A DNA stretch of 52,599 bases from Bacteroidaceae bacterium (GTDB taxonomy: Bacteria > Bacteroidota > Bacteroidia > Bacteroidales > Bacteroidaceae): positions 1 through 52,599 of the forward strand of contig JAFXDG010000053.1 of the NCBI GenBank assembly GCA_017521285.1. The letters run 5' to 3'. Under the pieces are notes generated by a model. That model was not told where the DNA came from, ran no database searches, and saw nothing but the letters and a program-made list of their open reading frames with translations. Every line of letters begins with the position of its first letter. Position 1 is the first letter of the stretch. The translations under genes and the position numbers were made by a program. Below, one piece after another: positions 44,502 through 52,599 of the stretch.

Positions 44502-45884
44502 TTATCTGCGTCCACCACCTGAACGGCTACCACCACCGCTGCTCGAACTACGGCTGCTTCCACCGCCACTGAACGACCCGCTTGAACTACTACGGCTGCT
44601 ATTTCCCGAAGAGAATGAGCCTGAGCTGCGCGAAGAACTGCTCGATGATGAGCGGGTAGAATATGAGCTGGACGAACTGCTACTGCTACGCGAACTGCTA
44701 CTGCGTGACACACTTTCTGAAGAACTGCTACGCGAACTGCTGCTACGCGATACATTTCCAGAAGAATTGCTACGTGAACTGCTACTACGGGTATAGTTTC
44801 CCGTTGAGCGGTCAGTTGTAGCACTATTATTGCGGCTCACGGTATTACGGCTTGCGCGTCCTGTTGTAGGAACGGCATCCTTCACATTCGTGTTACGTCC
44901 CGTAGATGTAGAACGTACAGCTTCGTCCGTATTCCGTCCCGTCACCACACGTCCTGAAGTTCGGTTTGAACCATTTCCACGTGAAGCTATACTCGTACCG
45001 CGATCGTTTCCACGAGTAGCACGCACTCCGTTATTTTCACGTCGGTCGTCACCACGCACCGCGTTCGGACGATTGGCCGCACGACGTCGGTTATCATAAT
45101 AGAATCCGTCGCGCCAACTACCACCTATGTGACCGCCTCCGGCCCAAATGGGACCATGATGATGGTGATGGTGAGGATAATAGCCCCAATAGGGATAGTG
45201 ATGGTGGTGATACCACGGGTCACCCCAACCCCATCCGAAACCGAATCCACCCCAACCGATGTGCCAACTCCATCCGTAATTCCAATGCCACGGATCGTGA
45301 CGCCAGCTCCACCAAGCCGGATTGCTCCATGTGGGGAAAGCATACGCATAATAGCCATCGGTATATACATTCCAATCGAACGGAGACCAGGTGTACACCA
45401 AATCCCAATAGAGAGGACTGCTAACCGGCACTGCTACACGGGGACTACGGAATCGTATCAGGCGGGTTGCATACTCGTAATCTTCCTGCGTGCCCTCAAA
45501 TCCGTTCACCCATTCGCCTGCAGGTTCAACATCTTCTTCCTCTTCTACGACATAAACAGTTTCTTCATCTGCTGAAGTATAACGACGATTATATTCATCC
45601 ACGTCACGCTCCACACCGGAAGCATCACGAACTGTACCCGTCAAAGCTTGCAATTGTTTGCTCGAAACTGTCTTGACACCTGCTTCTGAGGCGGGAACCC
45701 GACGTATATCTCCATCCGAAGTGATAACTGTTACAGTTGCTTCTTCAACCGGACGCTCAACCTTCGTGCTTTTTTCCTTCTTCTCTTTCTTAGGAACAAA
45801 GTAAAGATCATCGTCCAGACTCTGTGCCATGCTCAGTTGTGGCAGGGCTGCCAGCAAAAACGATAACAATACTAACTTTTTCAT
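44502..45884 (-). CDS. Secreted protein with Trp/His-rich core and Ser/Arg-repeat tail
   Basis: The 460-aa protein has a signal peptide ([20 protein letters not shown]), a charged region with a DUF-like domain, then an aromatic, Trp- and His-rich segment (about 165-245: [16 protein letters not shown], with two HHHH-type runs), and an Arg-rich linker. The last 110 residues are mostly Ser and Arg in short repeats ([18 protein letters not shown]). I know no function; the His runs suggest metal binding, and the tail would be intrinsically disordered and glycosylatable. The repeats are encoded by a purine/pyrimidine-biased tandem DNA tract. A promoter is at 45935-45942. It leads a four-gene envelope operon. 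Confidence 0.8.
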   Translation of the reverse strand: MKKLVLLSFLLAALPQLSMAQSLDDDLYFVPKKEKKEKSTKVERPVEEATVTVITSDGDIRRVPASEAGVKTVSSKQLQALTGTVRDASGVERDVDEYNRRYTSADEETVYVVEEEEDVEPAGEWVNGFEGTQEDYEYATRLIRFRSPRVAVPVSSPLYWDLVYTWSPFDWNVYTDGYYAYAFPTWSNPAWWSWRHDPWHWNYGWSWHIGWGGFGFGWGWGDPWYHHHHYPYWGYYPHHHHHHGPIWAGGGHIGGSWRDGFYYDNRRRAANRPNAVRGDDRRENNGVRATRGNDRGTSIASRGNGSNRTSGRVVTGRNTDEAVRSTSTGRNTNVKDAVPTTGRASRNTVSRNNSATTDRSTGNYTRSSSSRSNSSGNVSRSSSSRSSSSESVSRSSSSRSSSSSSSSYSTRSSSSSSSRSSGSFSSGNSSRSSSSGSFSGGGSSRSSSSGGGSRSGGGRR

Positions 45885-45934
45885 AACACTACTTTTTTAA
45901 AATTCTCATCTATTAATCTCTGCTATCTCTACTG

Positions 45935-45942
45935 CAAATATA
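45935..45942 (-). promoter_or_regulatory. -7 box of the envelope operon
   Basis: The minus strand reads TATATTTGC, an exact match to the consensus, about 50 bp before the start of the Ser/Arg-repeat protein gene. Confidence 0.6.
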
Positions 45943-46134
45943 AGCAACTATATTCATTCAACCACAGAAAACTAAGTTTTTTTATATAGTTTTTCCTGTT
46001 ATTTCACATTTGAGAGCTACTTTTTGGGCTTATTTTCAGTTTTTAAGGAATTTAAAGACGAATTATAGACAGAAAAGCAGTACTTTCGCACATCGAAACT
46101 CAAGACTCATAACTCATAATTCATAATTATAAAC

Positions 46135-46986
46135 ATGTTGTACATAGAAGTCACTTTCACCCTCACCCCTTGGAGCGAAACCGCTCAAGACATCCTTACC
46201 GCTCTGGCAGGCGACATCGGCTTTGAGAGTTTTGTGGAAGAAGATAACCTTCTGAAAGCCTACATCCAGCAAAAATTCTACGACGAAGAGGCCATCAACG
46301 GTATCATAGCCGATTTTCCCCTACCCGACATAACCATTGCCTATACGGCTCAGGAACAAGAAGACAAAAATTGGAATGAAGAGTGGGAGAAGAACTTTTT
46401 CCAACCCATTGTCATTGGCAACCGTTGCGTCATCCACAGTACCTTCCATAAAGACATTCCCCAAATGGAGTACGACATTCTTATCAATCCTCAAATGTCC
46501 TTCGGCACAGGCCACCACGAAACCACCAATCTCATTGTCAGCCGTTTGTTGGAAACAGAATTGGAGGGAAAGAGTGTACTCGACATGGGATGCGGCACCT
46601 CCATTCTGGCTATTCTGGCCGCCAAGCGTGGAGCTTCGCCCATCACTGCCATTGACATTGACGACTGGTGTGTATCCAATTCGGCCGACAACATCCGCTT
46701 GAACAACATTGATTGCATCAACGTACGATTGGGCGATGCCGACGTACTCCGTACCGAGCGTCCGGCCTTCGACCTCATCATTGCCAACATCAACCGCAAC
46801 ATACTCACCACCGACATGGATGCCTACGCCCTGTGCATGAACCCCGGCAGCCGCATCTTCCTCAGTGGATTCTATGTAGATGATATTCCCGTTATCCAAC
46901 AAAGCCTGATGGCCAACGGACTCTCCTTCGTGGAACATCACGAAAACAACCGTTGGGCTATGGTGGTTGCAGAAAAAAAGGCATAA
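46135..46986 (+). CDS. prmA: Ribosomal protein L11 methyltransferase
   Basis: PrmA trimethylates ribosomal protein L11 using S-adenosylmethionine. The 283-aa protein has an N-terminal substrate-recognition domain (with WNEEWEKNF), then the SAM-binding Rossmann fold: FGTGHHETT, VLDMGCGTSILAILAAKRGA, VTAIDIDDWCVSN-like strand and the NPPY-equivalent IANINRNIL. A TACTTTCG -7-like element is at 46081-46088. The upstream gap also holds an AATTCATAATT-word block. Confidence 0.95.
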   Translation: MLYIEVTFTLTPWSETAQDILTALAGDIGFESFVEEDNLLKAYIQQKFYDEEAINGIIADFPLPDITIAYTAQEQEDKNWNEEWEKNFFQPIVIGNRCVIHSTFHKDIPQMEYDILINPQMSFGTGHHETTNLIVSRLLETELEGKSVLDMGCGTSILAILAAKRGASPITAIDIDDWCVSNSADNIRLNNIDCINVRLGDADVLRTERPAFDLIIANINRNILTTDMDAYALCMNPGSRIFLSGFYVDDIPVIQQSLMANGLSFVEHHENNRWAMVVAEKKA

Positions 46987-46997
46987 GGATCTTAACC

Positions 46998-47216
46998 TTA
47001 CCCGATATATACGTTAATGCCAAGTGAGACATTGTTCTCGCCACGACTATGCCCAAAACAGATAGAACCGTCGTGAGCCAACCAACCGATGGCAGCATTC
47101 AGGTCGCGGTCGGCCAATCCGGTGGCATGCTTCAATTCCGAATACGTCCATTCGCGGTTGTTTCCAAGGGTCACTAACACAAGGTGGGCATTACGGCAAA
47201 TAGTAAATCTATCCAT
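46998..47216 (-). CDS. Small winged-helix domain protein
   Basis: This 72-aa protein matches the winged helix-turn-helix type of small Bacteroidales proteins: WTYSELKHATGLADRDLNAA and the wing GWLAHDGSICFGHSRGENNV. It has no other domain. It converges with prmA (11 bp between stops). It is likely a minor transcription factor or nucleoid-associated protein. Confidence 0.75.
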   Translation of the reverse strand: MDRFTICRNAHLVLVTLGNNREWTYSELKHATGLADRDLNAAIGWLAHDGSICFGHSRGENNVSLGINVYIG

Positions 47217-47289
47217 GGGGCAAAATGTTTTTCTTTATAAGTTTGGTAATTTTCATTGGGGATATAACAAGGATTCGGAGAAAAGGTTT

Positions 47290-47297
47290 TATCTTCG
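47290..47297 (+). promoter_or_regulatory. -7-like box upstream of the DUF2148 gene
   Basis: TATCTTCG is one mismatch from TAnnTTTG and lies 113 bp before the start codon at 47410. The intervening sequence shows no further feature. Confidence 0.35.
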
Positions 47298-47409
47298 CGC
47301 TGTGAAATGAGTGATGAGCTACGAGATACAAGCTACAAGTGGCGAGTATGTGCCGCATAGTGATTCGTAACTGGCAGCTCGTAGCAAGTCATTAAAAAAC
47401 TGAAAAAAT

Positions 47410-47958
47410 ATGATTTTGAACGAACGAGAAGAACGGCATGAACACCTCCTGTGGGTGGCCCGCCAGATGATGACCGCCGCACGTACGGCACCGAAAGGGA
47501 AAGGTATCGATGTGATTGAAACCATCGCAGTGACAGGAGCCGACATACAACTGTTGAGCGACACCATGCGGCAAATGTACGAAGAGAATGACTTCAAATT
47601 CTTCCTGCGCGATGCGGACAACATCCTCAGTGCAGAGGTCATTATATTAATAGGTACGCGCGAGCAATCGCAAGGTCTCAATTGCGGACATTGCGGATTC
47701 GAACTCTGTGCCGACCGTTTGCCCGATGTGCCCTGCGCACTCAACACAGTGGATGTGGGCATTGCCATCGGTTCGGCTTGTGCCATGGCTGCCGATTTGA
47801 GGGTAGATACACGCGTCATGTTCTCGGCCGGACAAGCCGCCCAACGCCTTGGTTGGCCCGAAGGATGCCACACTGTGTTTGCCATCCCTGTAAGTGCATC
47901 ATCTAAAAATCCTTTCTTCGACCGCAAGCCGAAGGAGGAGAAGAAGAATGAAGAGTAA
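47410..47958 (+). CDS. DUF2148 ferredoxin-domain-type protein
   Basis: The 182-aa protein has the DUF2148 pattern: ARQMMTAARTAPKGKGID near the start, and a Cys cluster GLNCGHCGFELCADRLPDVPC that could hold an iron-sulfur cluster, then GSACAMAADLRVD and a conserved end. The family is linked to redox chemistry but has no assigned reaction. The stop overlaps or nearly abuts the agmatine deiminase start, so the genes are likely cotranscribed. Confidence 0.9.
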   Translation: MILNEREERHEHLLWVARQMMTAARTAPKGKGIDVIETIAVTGADIQLLSDTMRQMYEENDFKFFLRDADNILSAEVIILIGTREQSQGLNCGHCGFELCADRLPDVPCALNTVDVGIAIGSACAMAADLRVDTRVMFSAGQAAQRLGWPEGCHTVFAIPVSASSKNPFFDRKPKEEKKNEE

Positions 47959-47965
47959 AATAAGA

Positions 47966-49105
47966 ATGAATCAGCCTACAGAAAAGATCCAAAGCCGATA
48001 CTCCCTCCCTGCCGAATGGGAGCCGCAAAGCATGGTACAACTGACGTGGCCGCACGAGAATACCGATTGGGCAGAGATATTGGACGAAGTATATGAATGC
48101 TTCATCTGCATTGCCCGCGAGGTGGCCAAGCGCGAACGTCTGTTGGTAGTCACCCCCCACCCTACCCGTGTGGAGGAGCAACTCCGTCAGGCCGGTGTGC
48201 GTATGGAGCACGTTACCCTCTTTCAGTGTCCGACGAACGACACATGGGCACGTGACCATGGGTTCATTACAGTGAAGAGTGAAAAGCGGACCCCATCCCA
48301 ACCTTCCCCAAGGGGAAGGAGTGAACACTCGAGTGAAGAAGACATTTCACTCCCCTCCCTTGTGGAGGGGCAGGGGGAGGGTCTTCTAATCCATCTCGAC
48401 TTCTGCTTCAACGGATGGGGCATGAAGTTTGCCTCCAACCTGGACAATCAGATAAACTCCCGCTTGCACAAGGCTGGAGTGATGGAAGGCGAGTATGTGG
48501 ATTGCCTCGACTTTGTGTTGGAGGGTGGTTCCATCGAGAGTGACGGTATGGGCACTCTGCTCACCACCAGTCATTGCCTGCTTGCACCGAACCGCAACGC
48601 ACGCCATACCACCAAAGAGGCTTTGGAGCAGAAGTTCAGCGAATGTTTCGGCACTCGTCAGGTCCTTTGGCTCGACCATGGCTACTTGGCAGGCGACGAC
48701 ACGGACAGTCACGTGGACACCCTTGCCCGCCTTTGTCCGGACAACACCATTGCCTACGTGCAATGTACCGACAAGACCGATGAGCACTACACCGAACTTC
48801 ACCTGATGGAGGAGCAACTGAAGACCTTCCGCACCCTTGACGGACGGCCCTACCGCCTTGTGCCCCTGCCCATGACGGATGCCGTGGTGGAAGATGGCGA
48901 ACGCCTGCCGGCCACCTATGCCAATTTCCTCATCATGAACGGAGCAGTGCTCTACCCTACTTACAATCAATCCGGAAAAGACACTTTGGCGGGCAAGCAA
49001 TTACAATCCATCTTCCCCGATCGCGAAGTGGTGGGCATCGATTGCCGCGCACTCATCCGCCAACATGGGTCGTTGCATTGTGTGACGATGCAGTATCCAA
49101 AGTGA
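47966..49105 (+). CDS. aguA: Agmatine deiminase with an in-frame palindromic insertion
   Basis: It converts agmatine to N-carbamoylputrescine and ammonia. Conserved parts are PAEWEPQSMVQLTWPHENTDW, the catalytic DTDSHVDTLARL (His) and the C-terminal HGSLHCVTMQ with the nucleophilic Cys. About 34 residues (roughly 107-141, KSEKRTPSQPSPRGRSEHSS and onward) have no counterpart in the family and are encoded by a 102-bp palindromic repeat. It falls in a loop between GFITV and LDFCFNGWG, so the enzyme may still fold. ATG 47948 is an alternative start. The next gene encodes the following enzyme of the pathway. Confidence 0.93.
   Translation: MNQPTEKIQSRYSLPAEWEPQSMVQLTWPHENTDWAEILDEVYECFICIAREVAKRERLLVVTPHPTRVEEQLRQAGVRMEHVTLFQCPTNDTWARDHGFITVKSEKRTPSQPSPRGRSEHSSEEDISLPSLVEGQGEGLLIHLDFCFNGWGMKFASNLDNQINSRLHKAGVMEGEYVDCLDFVLEGGSIESDGMGTLLTTSHCLLAPNRNARHTTKEALEQKFSECFGTRQVLWLDHGYLAGDDTDSHVDTLARLCPDNTIAYVQCTDKTDEHYTELHLMEEQLKTFRTLDGRPYRLVPLPMTDAVVEDGERLPATYANFLIMNGAVLYPTYNQSGKDTLAGKQLQSIFPDREVVGIDCRALIRQHGSLHCVTMQYPK
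48285..48386. repeat. Palindromic repeat inside agmatine deiminase
   Basis: The outer arms (48285-48324 and 48347-48386) are imperfect inverted copies. Each contains an inner hairpin: CCTTCCCCAAGGGGAAGG and CCCCTCCCTTGTGGAGGGG. The element runs from AGCGGACCCC to GGGTCTTC, 102 bp or 34 codons. It has the same plan as 7361-7456 (GACCC/GGGTC outer ends and CCCTCCC-type inner hairpins). Confidence 0.75.
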
Positions 49106-49122
49106 ATAATATATCTTAAAGA

Positions 49123-50007
49123 ATGAAAACATTGAAAGTCGGTCTCATCCAGCAGGCCAATACCGCAGATTTGCGCTACAATCTGAAGAAACTGAGTGAA
49201 AACATTGCCGCCGTGGCCTCTCACGGTGCCGAACTGGTGGTGCTTCAGGAGTTGCACAACAGTCTCTATTTTTGTCAGACGGAAGACACCCGCCTCTTCG
49301 ATTTGGCAGAGCCTATCCCTGGCCCTTCCACCGGATTCTATAGCGAACTGGCGGCCATGCATCGCGTGGTGCTGGTGACATCGCTCTTCGAAAAACGTGC
49401 ACCGGGCCTCTATCACAACACCGCCGTCGTGTTCGACAAGGATGGCTCCATCGCTGGCAAGTATCGCAAGATGCACATCCCCGACGACCCTGCCTACTAC
49501 GAGAAGTTTTACTTCACTCCCGGCGACATCGGTTTTGAACCGATACAGACTTCCGTGGGCAAACTGGGCGTGCAGGTCTGTTGGGATCAGTGGTATCCCG
49601 AGGGGGCACGCCTGATGGCATTGAAGGGAGCCGAAATACTTATCTACCCAACCGCTATCGGATGGGAAAGCACCGACACCGACGAAGAGAAAGCACGCCA
49701 GCTCGGAGCTTGGGTCACCGTGCAACGGGGCCATGCCGTAGCCAACGGATTACCCGTCGTGGCAGTAAACCGTGTGGGACACGAACCTGACCCATCCGGC
49801 CAGACGAACGGCATCCAGTTTTGGGGAAACAGCTTCGTGGCAGGTCCTCAAGGCGAACTCTTGGCCGTGGCCGACAACTATAAGGAGCAAAACATGGTAG
49901 TCGAAGTCGATATGGCCCGCTCGGAAAACGTGCGCCGCTGGTGGCCTTTCCTGCGCGACCGTCGTATCGATGAATTTGATGCACTCACAAAGCGATTCAT
50001 TGATTAA
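49123..50007 (+). CDS. aguB: N-carbamoylputrescine amidase (carbon-nitrogen hydrolase)
   Basis: This 294-aa nitrilase-superfamily enzyme releases putrescine, CO2 and ammonia from N-carbamoylputrescine. The catalytic triad is visible: Glu in VLQELHNSLYF, Lys in KYRKMHIPDDP and Cys in GVQVCWDQWYPEG. The substrate-type motif is that of AguB/CPA. It begins 17 bp after agmatine deiminase, giving a two-step agmatine-to-putrescine operon; arginine decarboxylase is not in the window. Confidence 0.96.
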   Translation: MKTLKVGLIQQANTADLRYNLKKLSENIAAVASHGAELVVLQELHNSLYFCQTEDTRLFDLAEPIPGPSTGFYSELAAMHRVVLVTSLFEKRAPGLYHNTAVVFDKDGSIAGKYRKMHIPDDPAYYEKFYFTPGDIGFEPIQTSVGKLGVQVCWDQWYPEGARLMALKGAEILIYPTAIGWESTDTDEEKARQLGAWVTVQRGHAVANGLPVVAVNRVGHEPDPSGQTNGIQFWGNSFVAGPQGELLAVADNYKEQNMVVEVDMARSENVRRWWPFLRDRRIDEFDALTKRFID

Positions 50008-50072
50008 AGTGAACCTTCTTCATATTTCTGTTGTTTTGGGGAGTAGATTGATAACCTATAAAACAGCAGATT

Positions 50073-50663
50073 ATGAAAAGGATTTTATTCATGGCCGCAT
50101 TGCTGAGCCTGCTTTGTAGCGAAGTAGTGATGGCACAAATGACCCGCCAAGAGCGTCGCGAGGCATGGAAAGAGGCACGCGCCCAACGCCGTGCCGAACA
50201 AAAAGCATTGGAAGAAGTACAAGACTCCGTAGCTTTCATCAAAGCCGTAGAAGCCTTGAAGGCTGGCAATTGGGTGCTCGAGGCCGACAACGTGGTCTTC
50301 CGCAACGGTATGCTCCGTTTCGTATCGTCCAACACCAATTATGTAGCCATACAAAATGGCGAAGGCACCGTGCAGACAGCCTTCAACAACTTTGTCTATA
50401 GCCCCAACGGATTGGGTGGAGTCACCGTGCAAGGACAAGTCTCTGACCAGAAAATCAGTCAGGACAAACATGGAAACATCTTCATGAATTTCTCCATCTT
50501 CGGCGGAGCCATATCGGCCACCCTCAACCTGACACTGACGGGAGGCACCAATGAAGCCAGTGTCTATATCAGCCCCAACTTCAATGGCAACACCCTCACC
50601 ATGAACGGCAACCTTGTGCCCTACGACGAAGCCACCGTGTTCGAAGGCACCACGTCGTGGTAG
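50073..50663 (+). CDS. DUF4251-type secreted protein
   Basis: The 196-aa protein has a signal peptide (MKRILFMAALLSLLCSEVVMA), an N-terminal charged helix rich in Arg/Glu/Lys (TRQERREAWKEARAQRRAEQ) and an all-beta DUF4251 domain (NWVLEADNVVFRNG, NTNYVAIQNGEG, GNIFMNFSIFGGA). It is probably periplasmic or surface exposed. The function is unknown. It lies 65 bp after the amidase gene, with no clear promoter in between. Confidence 0.85.
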   Translation: MKRILFMAALLSLLCSEVVMAQMTRQERREAWKEARAQRRAEQKALEEVQDSVAFIKAVEALKAGNWVLEADNVVFRNGMLRFVSSNTNYVAIQNGEGTVQTAFNNFVYSPNGLGGVTVQGQVSDQKISQDKHGNIFMNFSIFGGAISATLNLTLTGGTNEASVYISPNFNGNTLTMNGNLVPYDEATVFEGTTSW

Positions 50664-50687
50664 ATCATTACTTTTTTTAGTAATAAA

Positions 50688-50824
50688 GAAAAAAGTATCC
50701 TAAGATATTTGCCCATTCATCTTAAAATGTCTGGCATTTTATCTTAGGATACTTTGCTTATGAAGGAACATTATCTCGACCTATTAGCATGGCATCCATT
50801 AATTTGATTCACACCACAAAGATA
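50688..50824 (-). ncRNA. Small RNA candidate with promoter and terminator
   Basis: On the minus strand a -7 box TATCTTTG (50817-50824) with a CTTG-like -33 about 20 bp before it is followed by roughly 120 nt and a 16-bp perfect hairpin (50692-50707/50740-50755, TATCTTAGGATACTTT) running into TTTTTTC. This is a complete short transcription unit. The only reading frame inside is 13 codons (MDAMLIGRDNVPS), so a small RNA or leader is more likely than a gene. Confidence 0.5.
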
Positions 50825-51055
50825 ACACCTTTTCGGGAGAAAACAAGCGGAAAGACATAAAAAAGAAAAGATTCCGCTAATTTATTAACGAAATACCACA
50901 TTGGTATGTGATTTTATGTTCAGTTGAATGTTATATTTTACCGAAATGTGCATAACTGGAGAAAAAGAAGGTTGGATTCGATAAAATTTGCGACTTCACA
51001 AGACTAATGGAATAATAATTGAAGTTTTATAACAGGTGAAACCGTGTATAACAAT
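50825..51055. other. AT-rich gap with no supported gene
   Basis: The stretch between the small-RNA promoter and the 51056 hairpin contains no reading frame of note and no other signal that I can support. Confidence 0.4.
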
Positions 51056-51094
51056 TCGGGCGGAAACTTGCAAAATCTCGCAGTTTCCGCCCGA
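51056..51094. terminator. Strong GC-rich hairpin
   Basis: TCGGGCGGAAACT (51056-51068) pairs perfectly with AGTTTCCGCCCGA (51082-51094) around a 13-nt loop. It lies just beyond the end of the minus-strand remnant at 51124, in its direction of transcription, but has no T-run, so it may be a repeat or end-protecting hairpin. Confidence 0.55.
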
Positions 51095-51123
51095 GATAAT
51101 TATAATAGAATTGAGTCAAATTC

Positions 51124-51270
51124 TTATGGCTTGGTCAAAGTTCTGTGGCTTTTCCATTCTACAAGAGACATGAAACATTCCATGCGGTCAATTTTGTACT
51201 TCTTGCTGCGTAGATACTTCATCTGTTCCTCGGACAGCTTGAAGCAGTAATGAATTTTGTGGTCGTACAT
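51124..51270 (-). pseudogene. Short gene remnant (48-codon N-terminal fragment)
   Basis: From ATG 51270 the minus strand encodes MYDHKIHYCFKLSEEQMKYL, then RSKKYKIDRMECFMSLVEW and a stop after SHRTLTKP. The first 40 residues look like a conserved protein opening (helix-turn-helix-like or mobile-element accessory), but the rest is missing. Since the expected length cannot be checked from sequence alone, truncation is a judgement. Confidence 0.4.
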
Positions 51271-51302
51271 ATTTGCTTGATTTTCGTCAAAACTCTTGCA
51301 GA

Positions 51303-51386
51303 AAATCTCAAAAAGGTGTATATTTGCATCGTGTAAAATCTCAAAAAGGTGTAAAATATGAAAGCTCAGAAATCGCAAAAAGGTGC
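51303..51386 (+). promoter_or_regulatory. Promoter of the ATPase gene with 33-34 bp triple repeat
   Basis: The 17-bp unit AAATCTCAAAAAGGTGT occurs at 51303-51319 and 51336-51352, and once more with two changes (AAATCGCAAAAAGGTGC) at 51370-51386. The -7 box TATATTTG (51319-51326) is placed directly after copy 1; the -33-like TTGC is at 51295-51298. Copies 2 and 3 lie across the leader and the first codons. The regular spacing suggests binding sites on one face of the DNA or on the mRNA. Confidence 0.65.
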
Positions 51387-52599
51387 GAATGACATCATTA
51401 TGAAGCGTAAAATATATCAGCAACTCCTTGACTGGAAGGAGAAAAGAAACGGTGAGGTGGCACTACTCGTAGAGGGAGCACGACGTATCGGAAAGAGTTA
51501 TATCGTAGAGGAATTCGCCAAGAATGAGTATGAGTCATACATCCTCATTGACTTCAATAAGGCTCCCCAGATGGTAAGAGATTGGTTTGACCTCTATCTG
51601 GAAGACCTCGACACGTTGTTCCTCTATCTGAGCCAACACTATAAGGTAAGGCTCCATGAGCGCAAGTCGCTTATTATCCTTGATGAGATACAGTTATGCC
51701 CCAGAGCGAGAGCAGCCATCAAGTTTCTGGTGGCCGACAGAAGGTATGACTACATTGAGACGGGATCTTTGGTAAGTATCAAGAAAAACACACAAGGCAT
51801 CGTGCTCCCATCGGAAGAACGTTCTATTCAGATGTACCCGATGGACTTTGAAGAGTTTCTTTGGGCTACAGGTAATGATATGCTGATGGACTTGATACGG
51901 AAAATGTATGTAGAGAGGAAGCCGATGGGACAGGCTTTCCATCGTCAGGCAATGGATGCTTTCCGTCTCTATATGATAGTTGGAGGAATGCCGCAAGCCG
52001 TCAAAAAGTATGTTGAGACCAAAGACTTTGATGCCGTAGATGCAGCAAAGCGCGATGTGCTGACTATCTATCGTAATGACATCTTCAATTATGCAGGTGA
52101 GATAGCAGACAAGGTGGTGTCTATCTTCGACCAGATTCCTCCCCAGCTCTCCAAGCACGAAAAGAAGTTTCGGTTGTCAGCCCTGAAACCAGGTGCGAAA
52201 TACCGCGACTGGGACGATGCGTTCTTCTGGCTGAAGGACGCGAGGGTTGTCAACATATGCTACAATTCGACAGAGCCGAACATCGGACTGAAGATGAATG
52301 AAGACCGTACGACATTGAAGTGTTATATGAACGATACGGGCTTGTTAATCAGCCATGCTTTTGATGAAAAGGGCATCGTCTCGTCTGAGATTTACCAGAA
52401 ACTGCTCTTTGGAAAGCTGGAGGTGAACGAGGGAATGCTCATTGAGAATATCGTGGCCCAGATGCTGACAGCCAGCGGTAACAAACTCTTTTTCTACAGT
52501 AAGTCGTCAGAGGAAGCCGAGGAACGAATGGAAATAGACTTCTTGCTTCAAAAGGACAAAGTGACCAGTCGTCACAATATCCGTCCGATAGAAGTCAAA
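51358..52599 (+). CDS. AAA_14/DUF4143-type ATPase, truncated by the window edge
   Basis: The frame is open to the last base and encodes at least 414 aa. It has a P-loop GARRIGKSYI (the family norm is GARQVGKT), Walker B SLIILDEIQLCPRAR, the sensor-like YIETGSLVSI, and the DUF4143 C-terminal region (EGMLIENIVAQML, then MEIDFLL with a nuclease-like look). ATG 51400 (MKRKIYQQLLDW) is the start that matches family members best. The ATG at 51358 adds 14 residues encoded by the third copy of the leader repeat. Such genes are abundant, often mobile-associated, in Bacteroidales, with no agreed function. Confidence 0.85.
   Translation, partial: MKAQKSQKGANDIIMKRKIYQQLLDWKEKRNGEVALLVEGARRIGKSYIVEEFAKNEYESYILIDFNKAPQMVRDWFDLYLEDLDTLFLYLSQHYKVRLHERKSLIILDEIQLCPRARAAIKFLVADRRYDYIETGSLVSIKKNTQGIVLPSEERSIQMYPMDFEEFLWATGNDMLMDLIRKMYVERKPMGQAFHRQAMDAFRLYMIVGGMPQAVKKYVETKDFDAVDAAKRDVLTIYRNDIFNYAGEIADKVVSIFDQIPPQLSKHEKKFRLSALKPGAKYRDWDDAFFWLKDARVVNICYNSTEPNIGLKMNEDRTTLKCYMNDTGLLISHAFDEKGIVSSEIYQKLLFGKLEVNEGMLIENIVAQMLTASGNKLFFYSKSSEEAEERMEIDFLLQKDKVTSRHNIRPIEVK

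Overview
The window is chromosomal DNA from a member of the Bacteroidales, most likely Bacteroides, Phocaeicola or a close relative; the species cannot be named from sequence alone. The evidence is the promoter style (TTTG, about 20 bp, then TAnnTTTG, before many genes), a type III glutamine synthetase, DUF4251/DUF4348/DUF4886 proteins, a TlpA/DUF4369 lipoprotein, a remnant of a type IX secretion C-terminal sorting domain, and the near absence of strong Shine-Dalgarno sequences.

Layout. Positions 1-5950 form an accessory patch bounded by two 128-bp direct repeats (98% identical). It holds an AAA-ATPase/PD-(D/E)XK nuclease-like gene, a caspase-fold lipoprotein, a small beta-barrel protein, a tiny HTH regulator and a strongly structured RNA candidate. 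tRNA-His (GTG) follows. From 6.3 to 10.9 kb lies a minus-strand housekeeping cluster (ffh, TlpA-like lipoprotein, folD, CapA-like). From 11.3 to 22.1 kb are a FadL-like outer-membrane protein, a membrane-anchored protein of unknown role, a DUF4348/murB/MBL-hydrolase operon, pheS, an MFS transporter, nth and pgk.

From 22.2 to 39.1 kb is an exopolysaccharide/capsule region. Wzi-like, lipocalin-like and initiating sugar transferase genes lie on the plus strand. Two SGNH hydrolases flank and follow an HU-like regulator. A long minus-strand operon, read from 39.1 down to 29.05 kb, encodes Wza-like export, Wzz, Wzy, glycosyltransferases, the Wzx flippase and an acetyltransferase; one more glycosyltransferase has its own promoter. 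The region therefore has priming, assembly, flipping, polymerisation, chain-length control and export, plus enzymes that could add and remove acyl groups. No nucleotide-sugar genes are present in the window.

From 39.4 to 50.7 kb are glnN, a four-gene envelope operon (Ser/Arg-repeat protein, FadL-like protein, a 55-aa membrane peptide, DUF308 protein), prmA, a small winged-helix protein, a DUF2148 protein, and the agmatine-to-putrescine pair (agmatine deiminase and N-carbamoylputrescine amidase). The right end (50.7-52.6 kb) is accessory again: a small-RNA candidate, a gene remnant and an AAA_14/DUF4143-type ATPase cut by the window edge.

Most interesting signals: (i) intergenic arrays of short palindromic units phased at 21-23 bp, at four places with different unit sequences; (ii) a palindromic repeat family apparently inserted in frame in two protein genes (CapA-like and agmatine deiminase); (iii) a G8 tract that separates an SGNH hydrolase from an out-of-frame type IX sorting tail; (iv) MITE-like repeats around the AAA-ATPase/nuclease gene; (v) two structured-RNA candidates; (vi) a 33-34 bp periodic triple repeat over the promoter and start of the terminal ATPase gene.
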